A stretch of 64,000 nucleotides of DNA from Diphasiastrum complanatum (GCA_029204225.1 CM055093.1:4866056-4930055); one strand, 5' to 3'; shown: positions 9,436-21,913, counted from the first letter of the stretch. Program-made: numbers and translations. Notes: a model not told the origin generated them from the sequence alone.

Positions 9436-11979
9436 CTCCCTCTTGAACCTTGCAGCTTTGTTCGTTCAATCCAATTGCCTCTCTTTGCTTGGTAAAGAGT
9501 GGCTTGTCGAGCGATTTTGTGAGGAGACCTGCAATCATACTTTCTGATTTTATGAACTGGACCTGGAGCTCTCCTTTCGAGATCAAGTCTCAAATGTGAT
9601 GGTACTTCAGAGGAATGTGCTTCATCTTTGAATGGAAGACAGGATCCTGGGATAGATAGATGGCACTCTGGGAGTCCATCATCATCATGCTTGGCCCCTC
9701 TTGTGGTATCCCGATTGTCTCTAACATCATCTACAACCACACTACCTCATTCGCCACTTTCGAGACTACGACATACTCAGCTTTGCAAGAGGATTGAGCT
9801 ACTAGGGTTTGCTTTTTTGCATATCCAGCTGATTGCAGTTCCGCATGCTATTGTACATTCTCCAGTAATGGACTTGTTGTCATCCTTGCAGCTCGCCTAG
9901 CTTGCATCACTGTAGTGATGCAGCTTGAATTCTTTCTCCTCGTTTCTAGCTCTGTAGGTTAATCCAATATTCTGGGTACCCTTCAGATACTGTAGGATTC
10001 GATGGCCATTTGCCAATGTGCTAGACAAGGATTGGAACAAAATTGGCTCAATGTGTAAACAAAGAAGACCAAATCCTGTCTGGTACAAATTGTCAAGTAC
10101 ATCATACTCTCGATTAAGTTTTGGTAGGGTATACCTGCCATCTTTTGTTCTTCCTCTTCTATTTTTGGGCAATCATGTTTCGTGAGCTTGGCTCCAGCTA
10201 TCATTGGTGTGGCTTTCTCTTTGCAGTCCATCATGTGGTACTGCTTTAGCACTTTTCTGGCGTATTCTGACTGACTCAAGTGCATTTTGCCATTTGTTCG
10301 ATCTCTTCTAATTTCTAGCCCTAGGCATTTTGTTGCTTCTCCAAGATCTGTGATTTCGTAGCTTTCAAAAATCTGACTCTTTGTGTCTTTGATTAGCATT
10401 AGAGTCTGTACACATGTATTCTGTTTGAGTAGCCAACCATGATTGTTTGCTCGGATTTGTTATCGAACTTGCTTCTCTTTTCTTTTGGAATGTGCTTGTA
10501 TGCTGCACATCCAAACACTCGTATGTATGACAGATTAGGCTTTGTGTCTATCCACATTTCGTATGGTGTTTTGTTCTCCAGCACTGTCGTTGTAGATCTG
10601 TTTAGCAGGTGTACAACTACAGCTATTGCCTCGGCCCAGAATTGACTTGGCAATTGAGCCTGTGCCATCATGCATCTAGCTCCTTCAACTAGCATTCTGT
10701 TTTTTCTTTATGCCACATCGTTGTATTCTGGTGTGTATGCAGGAGTGAACTGATGTTCGGTCCCCTGTTCTTCGCAGAATCTTGAGAATTCTGTGCTTTT
10801 GTATTCAACTCCATGGTCAGATCTAAGGATCTGTATCTTCTTTGAGGTGTGTTACTCTGTGAATTGTGAAGATTATTAAAATATTATCTTCCTATCTTGA
10901 GTTTGGGGTCATGTCCATGGTGATTTCCACTTAAATTCATGTTGTACATGAAAGGAGTGTGAATTGAGCACATATCCTTCTAGTGTAGCTCGGATTTGAG
11001 TTAGATAGGTTCAATTATGATGACATGCAAATGTTTAGATAGCATGCAAAGTTTTACTGTATGCATGCAAGCCACATGCAATCAATGCATGCAACATGCA
11101 AAGTAGTTTCTGTGATCTACACATGTCTAGGCTGTTTTATGAGTTGACATGCAATACATGCAACATACATGCATGTAGTTACACATGTGGATCTATGGTA
11201 GGTGAATTAGTTCAGTTAAGTGGACTTTCCATGCAACTCCACTTTAGGAATTCGAGTCTCTCTCATGTAGGAAAAGCTGGGCATGTTTTGCCACATTGTG
11301 AATATTGAGATTTTGGTGTTTTAGTCTCATTCTCTCTTTACCCAAGTTTTCTATGCTTGATTTTCTCTCTCTACCCGAGAGCAGCCTCTTTTTCCCGTAC
11401 TGAACACTTAGAATTATTTCTAACATTCATTTCTCATAGTGAAGAGTTAGATATTTTCATCAGATGTATGTCATTGTGCTCTTGCCTTAGATTTTTCAAG
11501 CATACTGTTCTTTGATCAATCTTGTGCAATCACAACACCTCAGTAAGATCCTGTAGGGTGTGTGGTGAAGTTCACATGTGCTAAAACCTTCACACGAATG
11601 CCACAAACTTCTTGAAAGAATCAAATACATCGGATTTCTTCTTCAAGTAGTAGATCGTTGTCATTCAGCTGTAATCATCTATGAATATTAGAAAATATCT
11701 CAAACCTGAGAGCAAATCTATTTTCATCGGTCCACACACATCAGAGTTGACGAGCTCAAGAACTTCTTTGGATCTTCTTCCCTCGTGCGTGAATGGATTC
11801 CGATGTTGTTTGCCTTTCTGACAAACTTTGCAGAACTCAGCCTCTGGCCTTAAAAATTTTGAGACCTATGACAATGTCCTTTCTGCTCATGTCATACAGG
11901 CTCCGCATGTTCAGATGATACATTCTTCTATGCCAGAGTTGATCTTCATTTTTTAAAGCATTAATATGCTTTCAGAGTT
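9436..11979 (-). mobile_element. Family A Copia body (integrase, RT, RNase H), interrupted
   Basis: From right to left on the minus strand: integrase at about 11595-11965 and 10400-10860 (QLPSQFWAEAIAVVVHLLNR, VFGCAAYKHIPKEKR), the RT C-half at 9983-10399 (YEITDLGEATKCLGLEIRRD, YHMMDCKEKATPMI), and RNase H to 9436 (ISKGELQVQFIKSE, LLTKSLDKPLF). A 730-bp solo LTR sits inside the integrase part (10865-11594), and a CACTA-like element abuts at 11980. The better preserved homologue is 48982-51292. Broken in several places. The two later insertions make it older than either of them. Confidence 0.87.
10865..11594. repeat. Solo LTR, 730 bp, inserted in Copia integrase
   Basis: The insert begins TGTGAAGATT and ends AACCTTCACA, giving TG...CA ends with a 7-bp inverted repeat. 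It is flanked by TGAAT on the left and CGAAT on the right, a 5-bp target duplication with one change. The interrupted integrase resumes on both sides as in the intact copy at 49.6 kb. No internal retroviral-type sequence is present, so it is a solo LTR left by recombination. It carries eleven CATGCA motifs between 11022 and 11240 and a pyrimidine-rich 3' third. Its parent family is not otherwise in the window. Confidence 0.75.
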
Positions 11980-13840
11980 CACAACAACAAAATGCGCGAT
12001 CTCCGACACAAGGTTCCGACGGATTCAAAACAATTTCACAATCCATCGGAATCTGACATAATAATACGTCGAAATCCGACATAAAATTTTTTTTTTTCAT
12101 AATACGTCGGAATTCGACACTTTTTAAATGGATGACGTCACCTGTCCGTGTAAAAAAGAAGAAGCACAAAGTGGACGTCGGATTCTGACGGATAATATAG
12201 ATGTCGAAATCCAACGTCCATGACCGAATTCTCAATGCCGCGTCATTTTTCTAGGGTTTTTTTATTTTTCATTCTTGTAGGAGATTGTTGGAGAGCGGCT
12301 TTTGGCTCTTTTTCTCAACTCTATCAATTCCATTTGTCTCATTCCAAGTACGATTCTTTTGTTTTGTTATGTGCAACTAAGATTTCTTTCTTTGTAACTT
12401 TTTCTTGTACACTATCTTCCTTATATTGTATATTTTGTGTAGTTAAACACAAATATGTGTCTTAGTGATTTATGATCATGAGCGAATGAGAGAGGAAGAG
12501 AAGGATGTGTGTGAGAGACATGAGAGAGAGCAAGAAAATATAGATAGAGGAGTTTGATTTAATATTATGTTCTTTGTAAATTTTAGGGTTTAGATTTAAT
12601 GTTATGTTCTTTGTGAAATAGTGTGAGACTGAGAGATCTTGAGGTTTGAATGAAGATCATAACAAGCTCCCTCATCAAAGATGTAGAGCTACCACTTTTC
12701 CGCACTAATTGATCTAGTATGGCTATCTTGTTGCTACTCCCTATCGAGCCATAAAGGGTAATCTATCGTTGCTTGATACATGTAAAATGAGATATCAGCT
12801 AGAGAAGCTAGTGAAGCATGCTCGGTATGATGGCATTTTTGTTGAAAATCAGAACTCAAAATGAACTTTGAAGAGCCATTGACTCACTATCTCTGTTGGA
12901 AGCTTGAGATATTTTGGCTATGGGGTGCTTAATTATCTTTGCTCTGTGAATCAGAACCCAGTTTTCCTTGCAAGATATTTGGAGAGCTGGCCTACCATTG
13001 TTGCTAGATGAGGGAGCCATCTAACCATTCAATCACATTATAGTCATTGAGGGATTGAACATTGACTTCCAAAATACTGAAGGATTATTGCTGATTTCCA
13101 AAAGAGAGTTGAGAGATGTGATTATTAACATCGCTACCTCTATAATACATCTGACCATCGCTGCTACTACTTTGCAAGCCTTCACTACGCCTATGAGTAT
13201 TAGATATGAAGGAAAGCCATCACTAAGCTGGTTGTCAGATCAGAGACTCAACTAACTGAGCCTTCACGACCATGAAAAGGGAGCTTGCAACTGTTGTCTA
13301 AAGCTGATCTATCAACGACCATTGAGAACTCACTGATTTATTGTCAATGGGAGAGCCATCATGGCTGGTCTAGTTGAGAGCAGTTTTGTCCTAGCAAAGG
13401 ATAGAAGCAAAGTGACAAACATAGTAGGATCAATTGAAGCATTCATGACTAGCACTTCTTCGCTTTTCGGCTACATGCATATGCACTCAGAAATAGGTAT
13501 GGCTTCATCTATTTTCAGTTCGTATCATCTATGTCATTTTTCGTAATCATTTATTTTTCGTATGCACTTCAAATTCCTATCGATTGGAGTATGTTTGGTT
13601 TTTGCCACGGTTTTCTTTTTGCCACGTGGACGTCGGAATCCGACGTCCACGTGGAATTTTTTTTCAAGTTCTTTTTTTCCACGTGGACATCTGATTCCGA
13701 CATCCACGTGGTAGAAAAAAAAAAAAAGAGAATTTTTTTTTTGTTTTTTTTCCACGTAGACGTCGGATTCAATCCGACGTCCACGTGGTCGAGCCGTCAG
13801 AATACGACATCCACGTGCATGTTCTCCGATTCGTTTTTAT
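11980..13840. mobile_element. CACTA-like non-autonomous DNA element, degraded
   Basis: The left end CACAACAACAAAATGCGCGA resembles the CACTACAACAAAA ends of plant CACTA (En/Spm) elements and interrupts Copia sequence. Both flanks of the insert carry many copies of GTCGGAATCCGAC-like motifs (11995-12215 and 13622-13818), as expected of subterminal transposase-binding repeats. The middle (about 12250-13600) has no transposase and looks like unrelated or captured sequence; short frames at 13055 and 13361 are not recognised. No matching right terminal repeat was found, so the right end is lost or diverged. A MULE-type foldback is the alternative. Confidence 0.5.
13622..13818. repeat. Array of palindromes with G-box and GACGTC cores
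   Basis: Three near-perfect palindromes lie at 13622-13654, 13679-13711 and 13751-13788, with a partial fourth at 13791-13818. The first is a 33-bp perfect palindrome: CCACGTGGACGTCGGA, one base, then its complement. Arms contain CACGTG and GACGTC, both ACGT-core sites that plant bZIP and bHLH factors bind. Spacers are T- or A-rich homopolymer runs. The left end of the same insert holds single, diverged units. Confidence 0.85.
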
Positions 13841-14262
13841 CGTCTTATTCTTGGTTTGCAATTCTTTGCATAAATCCTTTGCGTTTGAAATTGATGTAAG
13901 ATCTAGCATTATATTGTCATGCACTAAAGACACAATAATTGCTATAGCCTTGTCATTTCTTAAACTCCATTCTCGAAATTCTTTGCTAGGAGTAGCTTCT
14001 GGCTTCTCCTCAATTGGTTCTAACCATTGCCATAGACCTTTGCCCTTCAACAAGAGTGAAGTCTTTAATTTCCAAATCAAGTAGTTTCAACCTTTTGGGT
14101 CCAAGATTGTAGTGATCTTAGCTTGAATATTGGTGATCGATGACATCTTTTAATTTCGAATAACCTCCAAACAGCGGCTTATTGATGGATGTATGAAGAA
14201 TGCTGAGAGGGATTCGAAGATAACACTGTATCAACTTTTAATTCCGTATGTTCTGATACCAC
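13841..14262 (-). mobile_element. Copia gag start and primer site
   Basis: The complement of about 13845-14080 reads IWKLKTSLLLKGKGLWQWL, then EFREWSLRNDKAIAIIVSL, the N-terminal Copia gag domain. GTTCTGATACCA at 14250-14261 is the reverse of a TGGTATCAGAAC primer site for initiator Met-tRNA. Only the 5' end of this minus-strand element survives; its LTR follows on the right. Broken. Confidence 0.8.
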
Positions 14263-15006
14263 CGTAGGAAAATTAGTAATTATTCTTCCACAGAGAACAC
14301 GATACAAATTTGAATAAATGAAATGAATATTAGTGTCTGCAATCGCGATTTTATCTAGTCTATGTACTAATAGAACAATATTTATTTTGATTGAATATGC
14401 ATGCGAAAATCATATGCGAAACTGTTAGACTTTATGTGGAAGTATGAGACAACTTAAGACAATTTAGACAATAAGAAACTTTTGATCGAAAAATGAATTT
14501 TTATAACTCTGAATCTGATTCATCAATATACATCTCTTGCTATCTTATCTCGTTGTTGTGTCTATGATTGAGTCAGTTTCATCGAGTAGTGCATATGTAT
14601 TTATACTGCTATAGGATAGGTCTTTTGGCCTTTTAATATTGTAACAATAGAAATCTAACCGTTTATGACGGTTGATATCCAAATAGACGCTTTGTTTCCA
14701 AGCTCGAATAAATTTTGTTTGCGAATATTTTGCAATAGTCTTTCTCTTTGTCTCAGCTTCGTGTTTCACGAATTGTTTGCAGCACTTGTCTCTTTGCGAC
14801 ATTTTCGTCTTTCGCAAATTGTTCGTGATAGTTTTGTGACATCTGAGGCTTGAACAAGATACTATTTCGCAAATCTTTTGTGAATCTTTCGAGTTGGTCA
14901 CGAACATAAAAGTTTCGAGTTCGTGTCCATTTCTTTCTCATCCTTTGTCAAGTAAACTGCGTGCTTTGTTGGTAGAATCAAGAACTATCTGATCAATTGT
15001 TCTACA
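14263..15006 (-). repeat. 5' LTR of the minus-strand Copia above
   Basis: Read on the minus strand it runs from TGTAGAACAATTG to AATTTTCCTACG and abuts the primer site. A TATAAATA box lies at about 14596-14604 in the right place for its promoter. Many TTCGCAAA/TTCGTG words recall family A, but no extended match was seen. The right edge is inferred from the inverted ends only. Confidence 0.6.
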
Positions 15007-15011
15007 TCTTC

Positions 15012-15644
15012 CATATGGAAAAAAAATACTTTCTTGTGAGTGGATTTATAGATTGAAGTACCATTAAGATGGATGCATTAATAAGTACAAAGCAAGGCTT
15101 GTACAAAAGGTTTCTTGCAAACTATAGGCATAGATTATGATGGAACTTTTGCTCTTGTTGCTAAGCTTGTCACCATAAGATTGATCATTTGTCATGCTAC
15201 TTCTTTCAAATGGGAGCTTTTCCAACTTGATGTGACTAATGCTTTCCTAAGTGGATCTTGGAAGAAGAGATCTACATGTTGCAACCCAAGGGCTTCATCA
15301 AGGAAGGAGATGAAGACAAAGTTTGCTACTTGAAGAAGAGCCTTTATGGACTCAAGCAAGCACCTAGAACTTGATACTCTAGGTTGCACAACTATCTCTT
15401 ATCTATTGGTTTTGTGATAAGCTCTTAGGAGAGAGATGTCAAGTTAGTTATGTCTAGTGAATTCAAGATCATAGGTCTAGGAAATCTTAAGTTCATACTT
15501 GGTATTGAAGTCTCTAGAGGCAATGATTTTACTTTCATTAGACATTCAAATTATGATACTTCCATCTTAGAAAAGTTTGAAAAACTATAAATGGATTGAC
15601 ACCCCTATGGAGCAAGTCGCGAAAGTTTCTATTGATGGTAATAA
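15012..15644 (+). mobile_element. Copia RT fragment
   Basis: The plus strand reads YKARLVQKGFLQTIGIDYDG-like sequence, then WELFQLDVTNAFLSG, LKKSLYGLKQAP and a LKFILGIEVSRG-like block to about 15560. These are the central blocks of Copia reverse transcriptase. Broken several times. It ends where the LTR at 15645 begins. Confidence 0.85.
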
Positions 15645-15966
15645 TGTCACAGATCTTACTGGCATTATAGTTAGCTAATTTGCAAGCAAACTAACATCAA
15701 TCAGATAGGCAGTAAAGAGAGATCACACACCAACCCAAGAGAACACTTCTGAAGTGTATTAACAAAAGAGACTGAAAGGTACATATACACAGTCTAATTT
15801 TTGTGGGGTACCACTGCATGGCAGTTTGGTCCCCATTATGGGATGCATGTCCCAGCTTACACTACGTGTTCCGTTAAACTGGCACTCATGCATGCTATCA
15901 CAAACGCAGTAAAAAACTCGAAAAGGCATGAATTGTAAGAGAAACTCAAACTTACTTATTCTAACA
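15645..15966 (-). repeat. 3' LTR of the minus-strand Copia 15967-20102
   Basis: On the minus strand it begins TGTTAGAATAAGTAAG, directly after a CTTAAGGGAGAG polypurine tract, and runs to about AGATCTGTGACA. The remnant at 4388 is a second copy. TACATATACACAGTC in the middle gives a weak TATA region. The left edge is approximate. Confidence 0.78.
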
Positions 15967-18900
15967 CTCTCCCTTAAGTCCTAGTTTATCTTTCTTACAA
16001 AGAGCTTTTCTCTAAAAAACTCAAACTTATCAGTACTTAAAGGTTTAGTGAATATATCAGCTAACTAATTCTCTTTCTTACAATGCACTAATCTATTTCA
16101 TTAGATAACAACTTCTCTCTAATGAAATGATATTTAATTTCTATATGCTTCATTTGTGCATGAAATACAGGATTTTTAGCTAGCTATATAGCGCTCTGGC
16201 TATTACATCTAATCATAGTAGGCTTATTCTGCAGAATTCCAAGGTCTTCTAACATCCTTTTTAGCCAAACTGTTTCTTGTGTAGCTGAACATAGTGCTTT
16301 GTATTTTGCTTCTGTAGTAGAAAGAGCAACTATGTCTTGTTTCTTACTTGACCAAGAAAATACACCATTACCAACATGAAATACATAACCTATGGTAGAT
16401 CTCCTGTCATCAATACAACCTGCCTAATCTGAATTAACAAAGCCTTGTAAAACTATTAGAGTATGCTACCTCTCATACAACAATCCATGGATTAACGTGC
16501 CCTTCACATAACGAAGAATTCCGCCCAATTTTTTTTGGAAATCCTTACCGGACAGAATGGCTTTTGCCCGGCTCCTTCCATAATACATCCTTCCTTTTGA
16601 TCAAACAAGCATCTCCATCAAACTCCACCTTGAATCTCTATAGGAGTAGTCATGAATTGGCTTACAACGCTCATAGCATAACTTATGTTAGGACGAGTAG
16701 TTGTGAGATAAATCAGTGAACCAACTAATTGACAAAATAAAGTGGCATCAACTAGTGCACTCTCATCCTGGTTAGATAGTTTCTTACCAACCTCCACAAG
16801 TGTGGATACTGGCTTGCTATCTCACATTTTGAAATGCTTCAAAATCTCATTCACGTACTTTGTTTGTGTTAGTGTGATACTACTGCAACCTTGCCATACT
16901 TCCACTCCCAAACAATAGTGCATCAAGCCAAGATCACTCATATCAAAACTAGAAGATAAGTCGTCTATGTACAGCATAATCAGTGTGATACTAGAGTCAC
17001 GAGCAAAGTAGTAAAGATTGAAATTTGAAAAAATGCGTATCAAACCTCTAGATAGAAGATGCTCATCAAAGTGGCTATACCAAGCACGTGGTGCTTGCTT
17101 CAATCCATACAAGGCTTTCTTCAGCTTGCACACTTTGTCTTCCATGCCATGTATCACAAAGCCACTAGGTTGATCCATGTACACTTCTTCTTCAAGCTTA
17201 CCATTCAAGAATGAGGACTTTACGTCCATCTAATGTAGATTCCATCCAAATAGTACTGCCAAAGCAATCACCATGCGAAATGTATTCCACTTGGTCACAA
17301 GAGTGAAGGTCTCTTCGTAGTCAATGCCCTTCCTCTGCGCATAGCCCTTCACTACAAGCCTTGCTTTGTGTTTCGCAATAGTTCCATTGGCATTGTACTT
17401 TGTCCTGTATACCCACCTGTTGCCAATGGGTCTTTTGCCCATTTGAAGATCCACTATCTCCCACATGTCATGGTGTTTGATGGAATCAATCTCTTCCTAC
17501 ATTGCTTTTTGCCATATCTCTTGATTTTTGGCCTCCTCATTCAGTAGATGAAATAATATCACTCATAAGTGCAAGACTTACTTGAAACCTGTCAGGTTCC
17601 TTCCTCTCTCTTGTGGAATGCCACAACTCTCCCTCCTTTTTAGACTCGGCAATTTCTCCTTCCTTGTCACTCATGAGTTTAGTATACCATTTAGCTAACT
17701 TACATTGAGGTGATCCGCTACAAGGTGAATAGGAATCCCATGGTGCATCTTGTTCCTTCCTTTTATCACCTGCTACCTCAGTCTTTTCCGATCCAATAGA
17801 TTTGTTTCTCACTCTCCATCTCGTCTCTATGGTGGGAGGAGTACCACATCCCTCATCATCATCATCATCATCATGATCTTCCTGTGGTGGTGGAACTACT
17901 TCATCCTCTTTGAGAAGCTTACGTAGCTCATCATTATCCTTTTCTTCATCCCCAAATCTATGGATTTCATCAAATAAGACATCACGACTTATGTGCACAC
18001 GTAGCCCCTCTGGATCATAACATCTATATCCCATGGTTTATTAATCATAACCTGTAAAAATGCACTTCAAGGTCTTTACCTACATTTTGGCTCTCTCGCT
18101 CTTAGGTATGTGAACATACACTCAGCATCCAAATACTCACAACCCATCCATCTTAGGCTTCTTACCAATGAATGCCTCTTCGGGTGTGCAATTATGTATA
18201 GCAATTGTAGGGCTTCTATTTTTCAAGAACACAACAGTTTTGACAGCTTCACCCCATAAAGAATCAGTAACTCCCATATGTGTCATCATTTCTCTAGCTG
18301 CTTCGACAATGGTACAATTCTTCCTTTTAGCACCCCATTTTGTTGAGATGTATCAACTTGTGCAAACTCCTGTTTAATGCCATGCTCCTTGCAAAAATCA
18401 ATAAAATCTGTGGAACGATACTCACCACCACGATCTGCCCTGAGTACCTCGATCTTAGCACCTGACAGATTTTCAACCAATGCTTTGAAGCTTTTGAACC
18501 ATCCAAATGTGTCAGACTTTTGCTTAACGGTGTAGATCCAGGTCTTTCGTGAGTAATCATCAATGAAGGTTAGCAAATAAAATGCTTTACCAATAGACAT
18601 TACCTTCATTGGACACATAGGTCAGAGTGCATCAACTCAAGCACTTATTTTGCCCTTGTTTCTCCTTCTTTGTTGAACTTCTTCATGTGTAACTTGCCTA
18701 GCACGCACTCCTTGCAAATGGACTCTTCTTTGTCATCCAAACTAGTAGACCTGTTACCATCTTGAGCTTACGAAGTAGCCTCAAGCTCTTGAAGTTCAAA
18801 TGCCCCATATGTCTATGCCATAAATCACTTTGTGATATAGATGTTGATGCTAACACATTGCACTTTGTAAAAATAGCATTTAACTTTTACAAATCACAAG

Positions 18901-20102
18901 TTTTATCCCTAAATCCATTAGCAATCATCTTGAAACCCCATTTCACATCCTTGATCTGGCATTTCTTGTCATTGAACTCCACCTTCAACTTATGATCTGT
19001 CATTGTACCAACAGATAAAAGACTCTTTTGAAGGCCAAGAACATACAACACATTCAATTACCTTCACATGTCCATCAACAAAATTGAATAGGCATTGCAC
19101 TAAGTCCATGAATTTGGCACTCGTCACCATTCGCCTGCGCAACTCTATCTCCATCATCAGTAAGCTCCAAATTTTTAAATCATGATCTGTTGCCAGTCAT
19201 GTGTCTCATTGCTCCTGAGTCCACGTACCAATGTGTGTGATCAATGGAACGTTGTGACGCTAATGCTGTCACAAATGCTGTGCCTTGATCTTCATTATCG
19301 CTATCATTCTCTTCTTCAGCAAAATTGGTCAACTGCTTCACTTTGTCTCTCTTAATATATGTCTTCTTCTCGCGACAATCTCTTGCCCAATGTCCAGGCT
19401 TTTGGCAATAAAAACATTTGCCTTTCTTGATGTGGATCCTTGATTGTGATCGGTTGCTTCTTGTGTATATGCTTCCCTTTGGCTAGCATTGCTTGATCTT
19501 CTGATGTGGGAAGTTGAGTTTTTACCACTTCATGCCTTTGTTCCTTCTGTAGGATAATGTCATGACAATTTTCAAATGTTGGTAGCCTCTCCCTCGAAGC
19601 AATGGCACTTCCAAACATTTGAAAATTTTCAGATAGGCCATTTATAACTGTGTGAACCAGCTCAACATCTCTATTGGCTCTCCAATAGCTGTCAACTGGT
19701 CTCGTAACTCCTTTATTCGAGTGAAATAGGACCCTACGCCCTCATTCTCCTCCATGTGAACACTTATGAGTTTGGTCTTCAAAAACATCATTCGAGAGGG
19801 GTTCGCCATCTAAAACTGTGTTTTGAGTGCATCCCAAGCGCCTCTTGCTGATACAACTTCACTAATGTGGGCAATGACATGATCCTTCACTGACAAATTT
19901 ATCAAAGATAAGGCCTTCTGCGCCCTTTTGTCAAATGCACGAATATCGGCTGGAGTTGTAGTTGGCCATTGTTCAACCCCAGTGACAATGTCCCATAGCT
20001 CCCATGAAAATACTTTTCATTTTGAATTTCCAAATGCTATAATTGGATACCCCATCCAATCTACTAGCTTCTCCAAGCACGGATTCCTCCAATCCTGCCA
20101 TT
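15967..20102 (-). mobile_element. Copia element with gag, PR, IN, RT, RNase H
   Basis: Parts in order on the minus strand: gag from 20100 (MAGLEESVLGEASRLDG, NYSIWKFKMKSIF); zinc knuckle at about 19395-19440 (CFYCQKPGHWARDC); protease near 19195-19250 (WYVDSGAMRHMTGNRS); integrase at about 18286-19000 (LRADRGGEYRSTDFIDFC); linker at 17537-18034, acidic with a run of seven Asp; RT at 16822-17466 (MWEIVDLQMGKRPIGNRWVY, LYGLKQAPRAWYSHF, LIMLYIDDL); RNase H to 15990. This is Angela/Tork-like in layout. The gag-to-RNase H order is the most complete of any Copia in the window, but it is broken at roughly ten or more points and its 5' LTR is not recognised. Confidence 0.9.
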
Positions 20103-21381
20103 TCGCCAAAAATTGCTCCTATAGCGCTTTAATGAGGCCCAATGACAAGCTTATAGAGCAATTTAGACTTCTAAAAGTCAACTTTAAGGTATGACCAAAA
20201 AAGTTTCAGAACCTCTTGCTGCTTTTCTACCAAATCGGAAGCCAAATCGGTGTCGTCCTCTGAAATGCCCTTTGTCACCAACTCCTGACTGCTTGCCAAC
20301 TGGAATGGTGAAAAGACTTTTGGCGTGTTCCGAACACTTTCTCTGCGACAATCTCTCTGTTTTCAGGTACCGTACTTGCAGGGTACAGTTTTTTATTGTC
20401 CTTAATTTGGAGGATTTTGGCTGCTTTTGGACGGCCTTAAACGGAGCTTTAGACCAAAAGTTAAAGGCTCTTGAAGAAAACACACTGTTTCTTCACTTTG
20501 AAGCAAATCTCTTCTTCAAACGAATTTGCACTTCAGGGTCCCTCTCAACTTGAGATCTTTTTAAGAGATTAAAGGCCAGAATGCACTTCAAATCCTTTTT
20601 AGCCCTCTTCAATCATATCTAATGGCTCTCTATGATCCAATGGACCACACTGCTTTTGATGCTCACCGTCGATTTCAAAAGTGCATGATCCAACGGTCTG
20701 GGATGCTCTGTCATGCTAGTCTGGACTCCACAAGATGCCAAGTCCCTATTTACACTATGTGACCAGCTCGGTTGACCGTGCACACTCACCCACGAGCTCC
20801 CTCTTCCTTCTCCTCTTCTTCTGGAGCTTTCAAGCTCCCTTGGCTATGGCAGAAGTGTTTTTCCCTTGAAGAAAAAACAAATCTTTCTCTCTTGCTATTA
20901 TGCGGCTGTCTATGGCCTTTGGAAACAAACTTCCTTGTCCTAGGGCACCCCTCTGCAGCCACTCATAGCCATGAAAAAAAAACTATGATCAAAGAGAGAT
21001 CTACGGTCTTACACTCAGAAATCCTAGTTGTATAAAGGATGGAGTTTTCTTGAGCTTTACTCAATCTTTTTCTGAGATTTTTCTAGCAGTCTCCTACACC
21101 GCTGAGGTCACCCTACTGCAAGAACCCTCTTCGAATTTTTGGCTTCACAATTGATGCACAATTGAATGCAAACAATCTATTCTTCTCAACAACCCTCTGC
21201 TTGCCCAAATCAGCTTGAAAATTTGGCAATTTTTAGTTTTGCTCCCGAATAAAGCCAATAGCTTATACTGAAGCCTCAATTCTTCTGCACATGCAAAAGA
21301 TTTGCTTGTTTAACAAATCGTAAACGGTTCTTTGAATTTTTCAAAATTCGACTTCCAGCTAACATCAAACTGCGCCACTCC
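20103..21381. other. Unassigned stretch between Copia and Gypsy
   Basis: No gene recognised. Frames at 20191-20553 and 20772-21035 lack known motifs and are read through by frames on the other strand. TATAAAGGATGG at about 21031 followed by a pyrimidine-rich run could be the promoter of an unrecognised LTR. It may be the far end of the Copia to the left or a separate element. Confidence 0.4.
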
Positions 21382-21729
21382 CCCTTGGATCAAGTTGGGT
21401 CCAAGATGAATGGATAGGATCATTGTGAATATTAGCCAATAGGATTTTGGGGCAAGGGCCTTCCCCATTTATAAAAAGGCACCACTTGTACTCTATTTTC
21501 ATGCCTAATGAGAAGGAGGAAACTCTACCAATTTTGGAAGAGAAACATCCTCATTTGCTATTCAATGCTTGCTATCGCTCTTGTTGTTGTTTGCTCTTGC
21601 TTTCAAGTTCATGTTTTTCTCTTGTTTTCTATAGTTAAAGTTTCTCCTTTAGCAAGTAAAATGAGCAAGTGAGCTAACCTCCACTCTCAGTCTCCCTTTC
21701 TCTACCTTATCTCCTTCTAACTTTTTCTA

Positions 21730-21792
<63 letters not shown>

Positions 21793-21912
21793 TTTTCACT
21801 ACAAATGATGATGAATGTTAGTGTAGAGGAGTAGAGTTAAAGGTGGGTAGTGATAGTGGTGAATAGAGTTAAGGGAGAAAGTGGTGAAATAACTAAAAGC
21901 TTCGACCCTACA
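21382..21912 (+). repeat. Gypsy 5' LTR (same family as 62825-63364)
   Basis: From CCCTTGGATCAAGTTGGGTC through a TTTATAAAAAGGCACC TATA region (about 21470-21480) to TTCGACCCTACA. It is nearly collinear with 62831-63364. A primer site follows after one base. An expanded (CT)n tract (21735-21790) distinguishes it from the other copy, so the two are not identical and are moderately old. Confidence 0.82.
21735..21790. repeat. (CT)n microsatellite inside the LTR
   Basis: An uninterrupted CT run of about 56 bp lies in the transcribed part of the LTR. The sister LTR near 63.15 kb has only a short CTCTCT stretch, so expansion followed insertion. Confidence 0.95.
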
Positions 21913-21913
21913 G

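Noticed and set aside
13055-13546. Short frames inside the CACTA-like insert as transposase
   Set aside because: No DDE or TNP2/TNPA-like motifs; composition not convincing.
20191-20553. 120-codon plus frame between Copia and Gypsy
   Set aside because: Read through by an equally long minus frame and without recognisable motifs.
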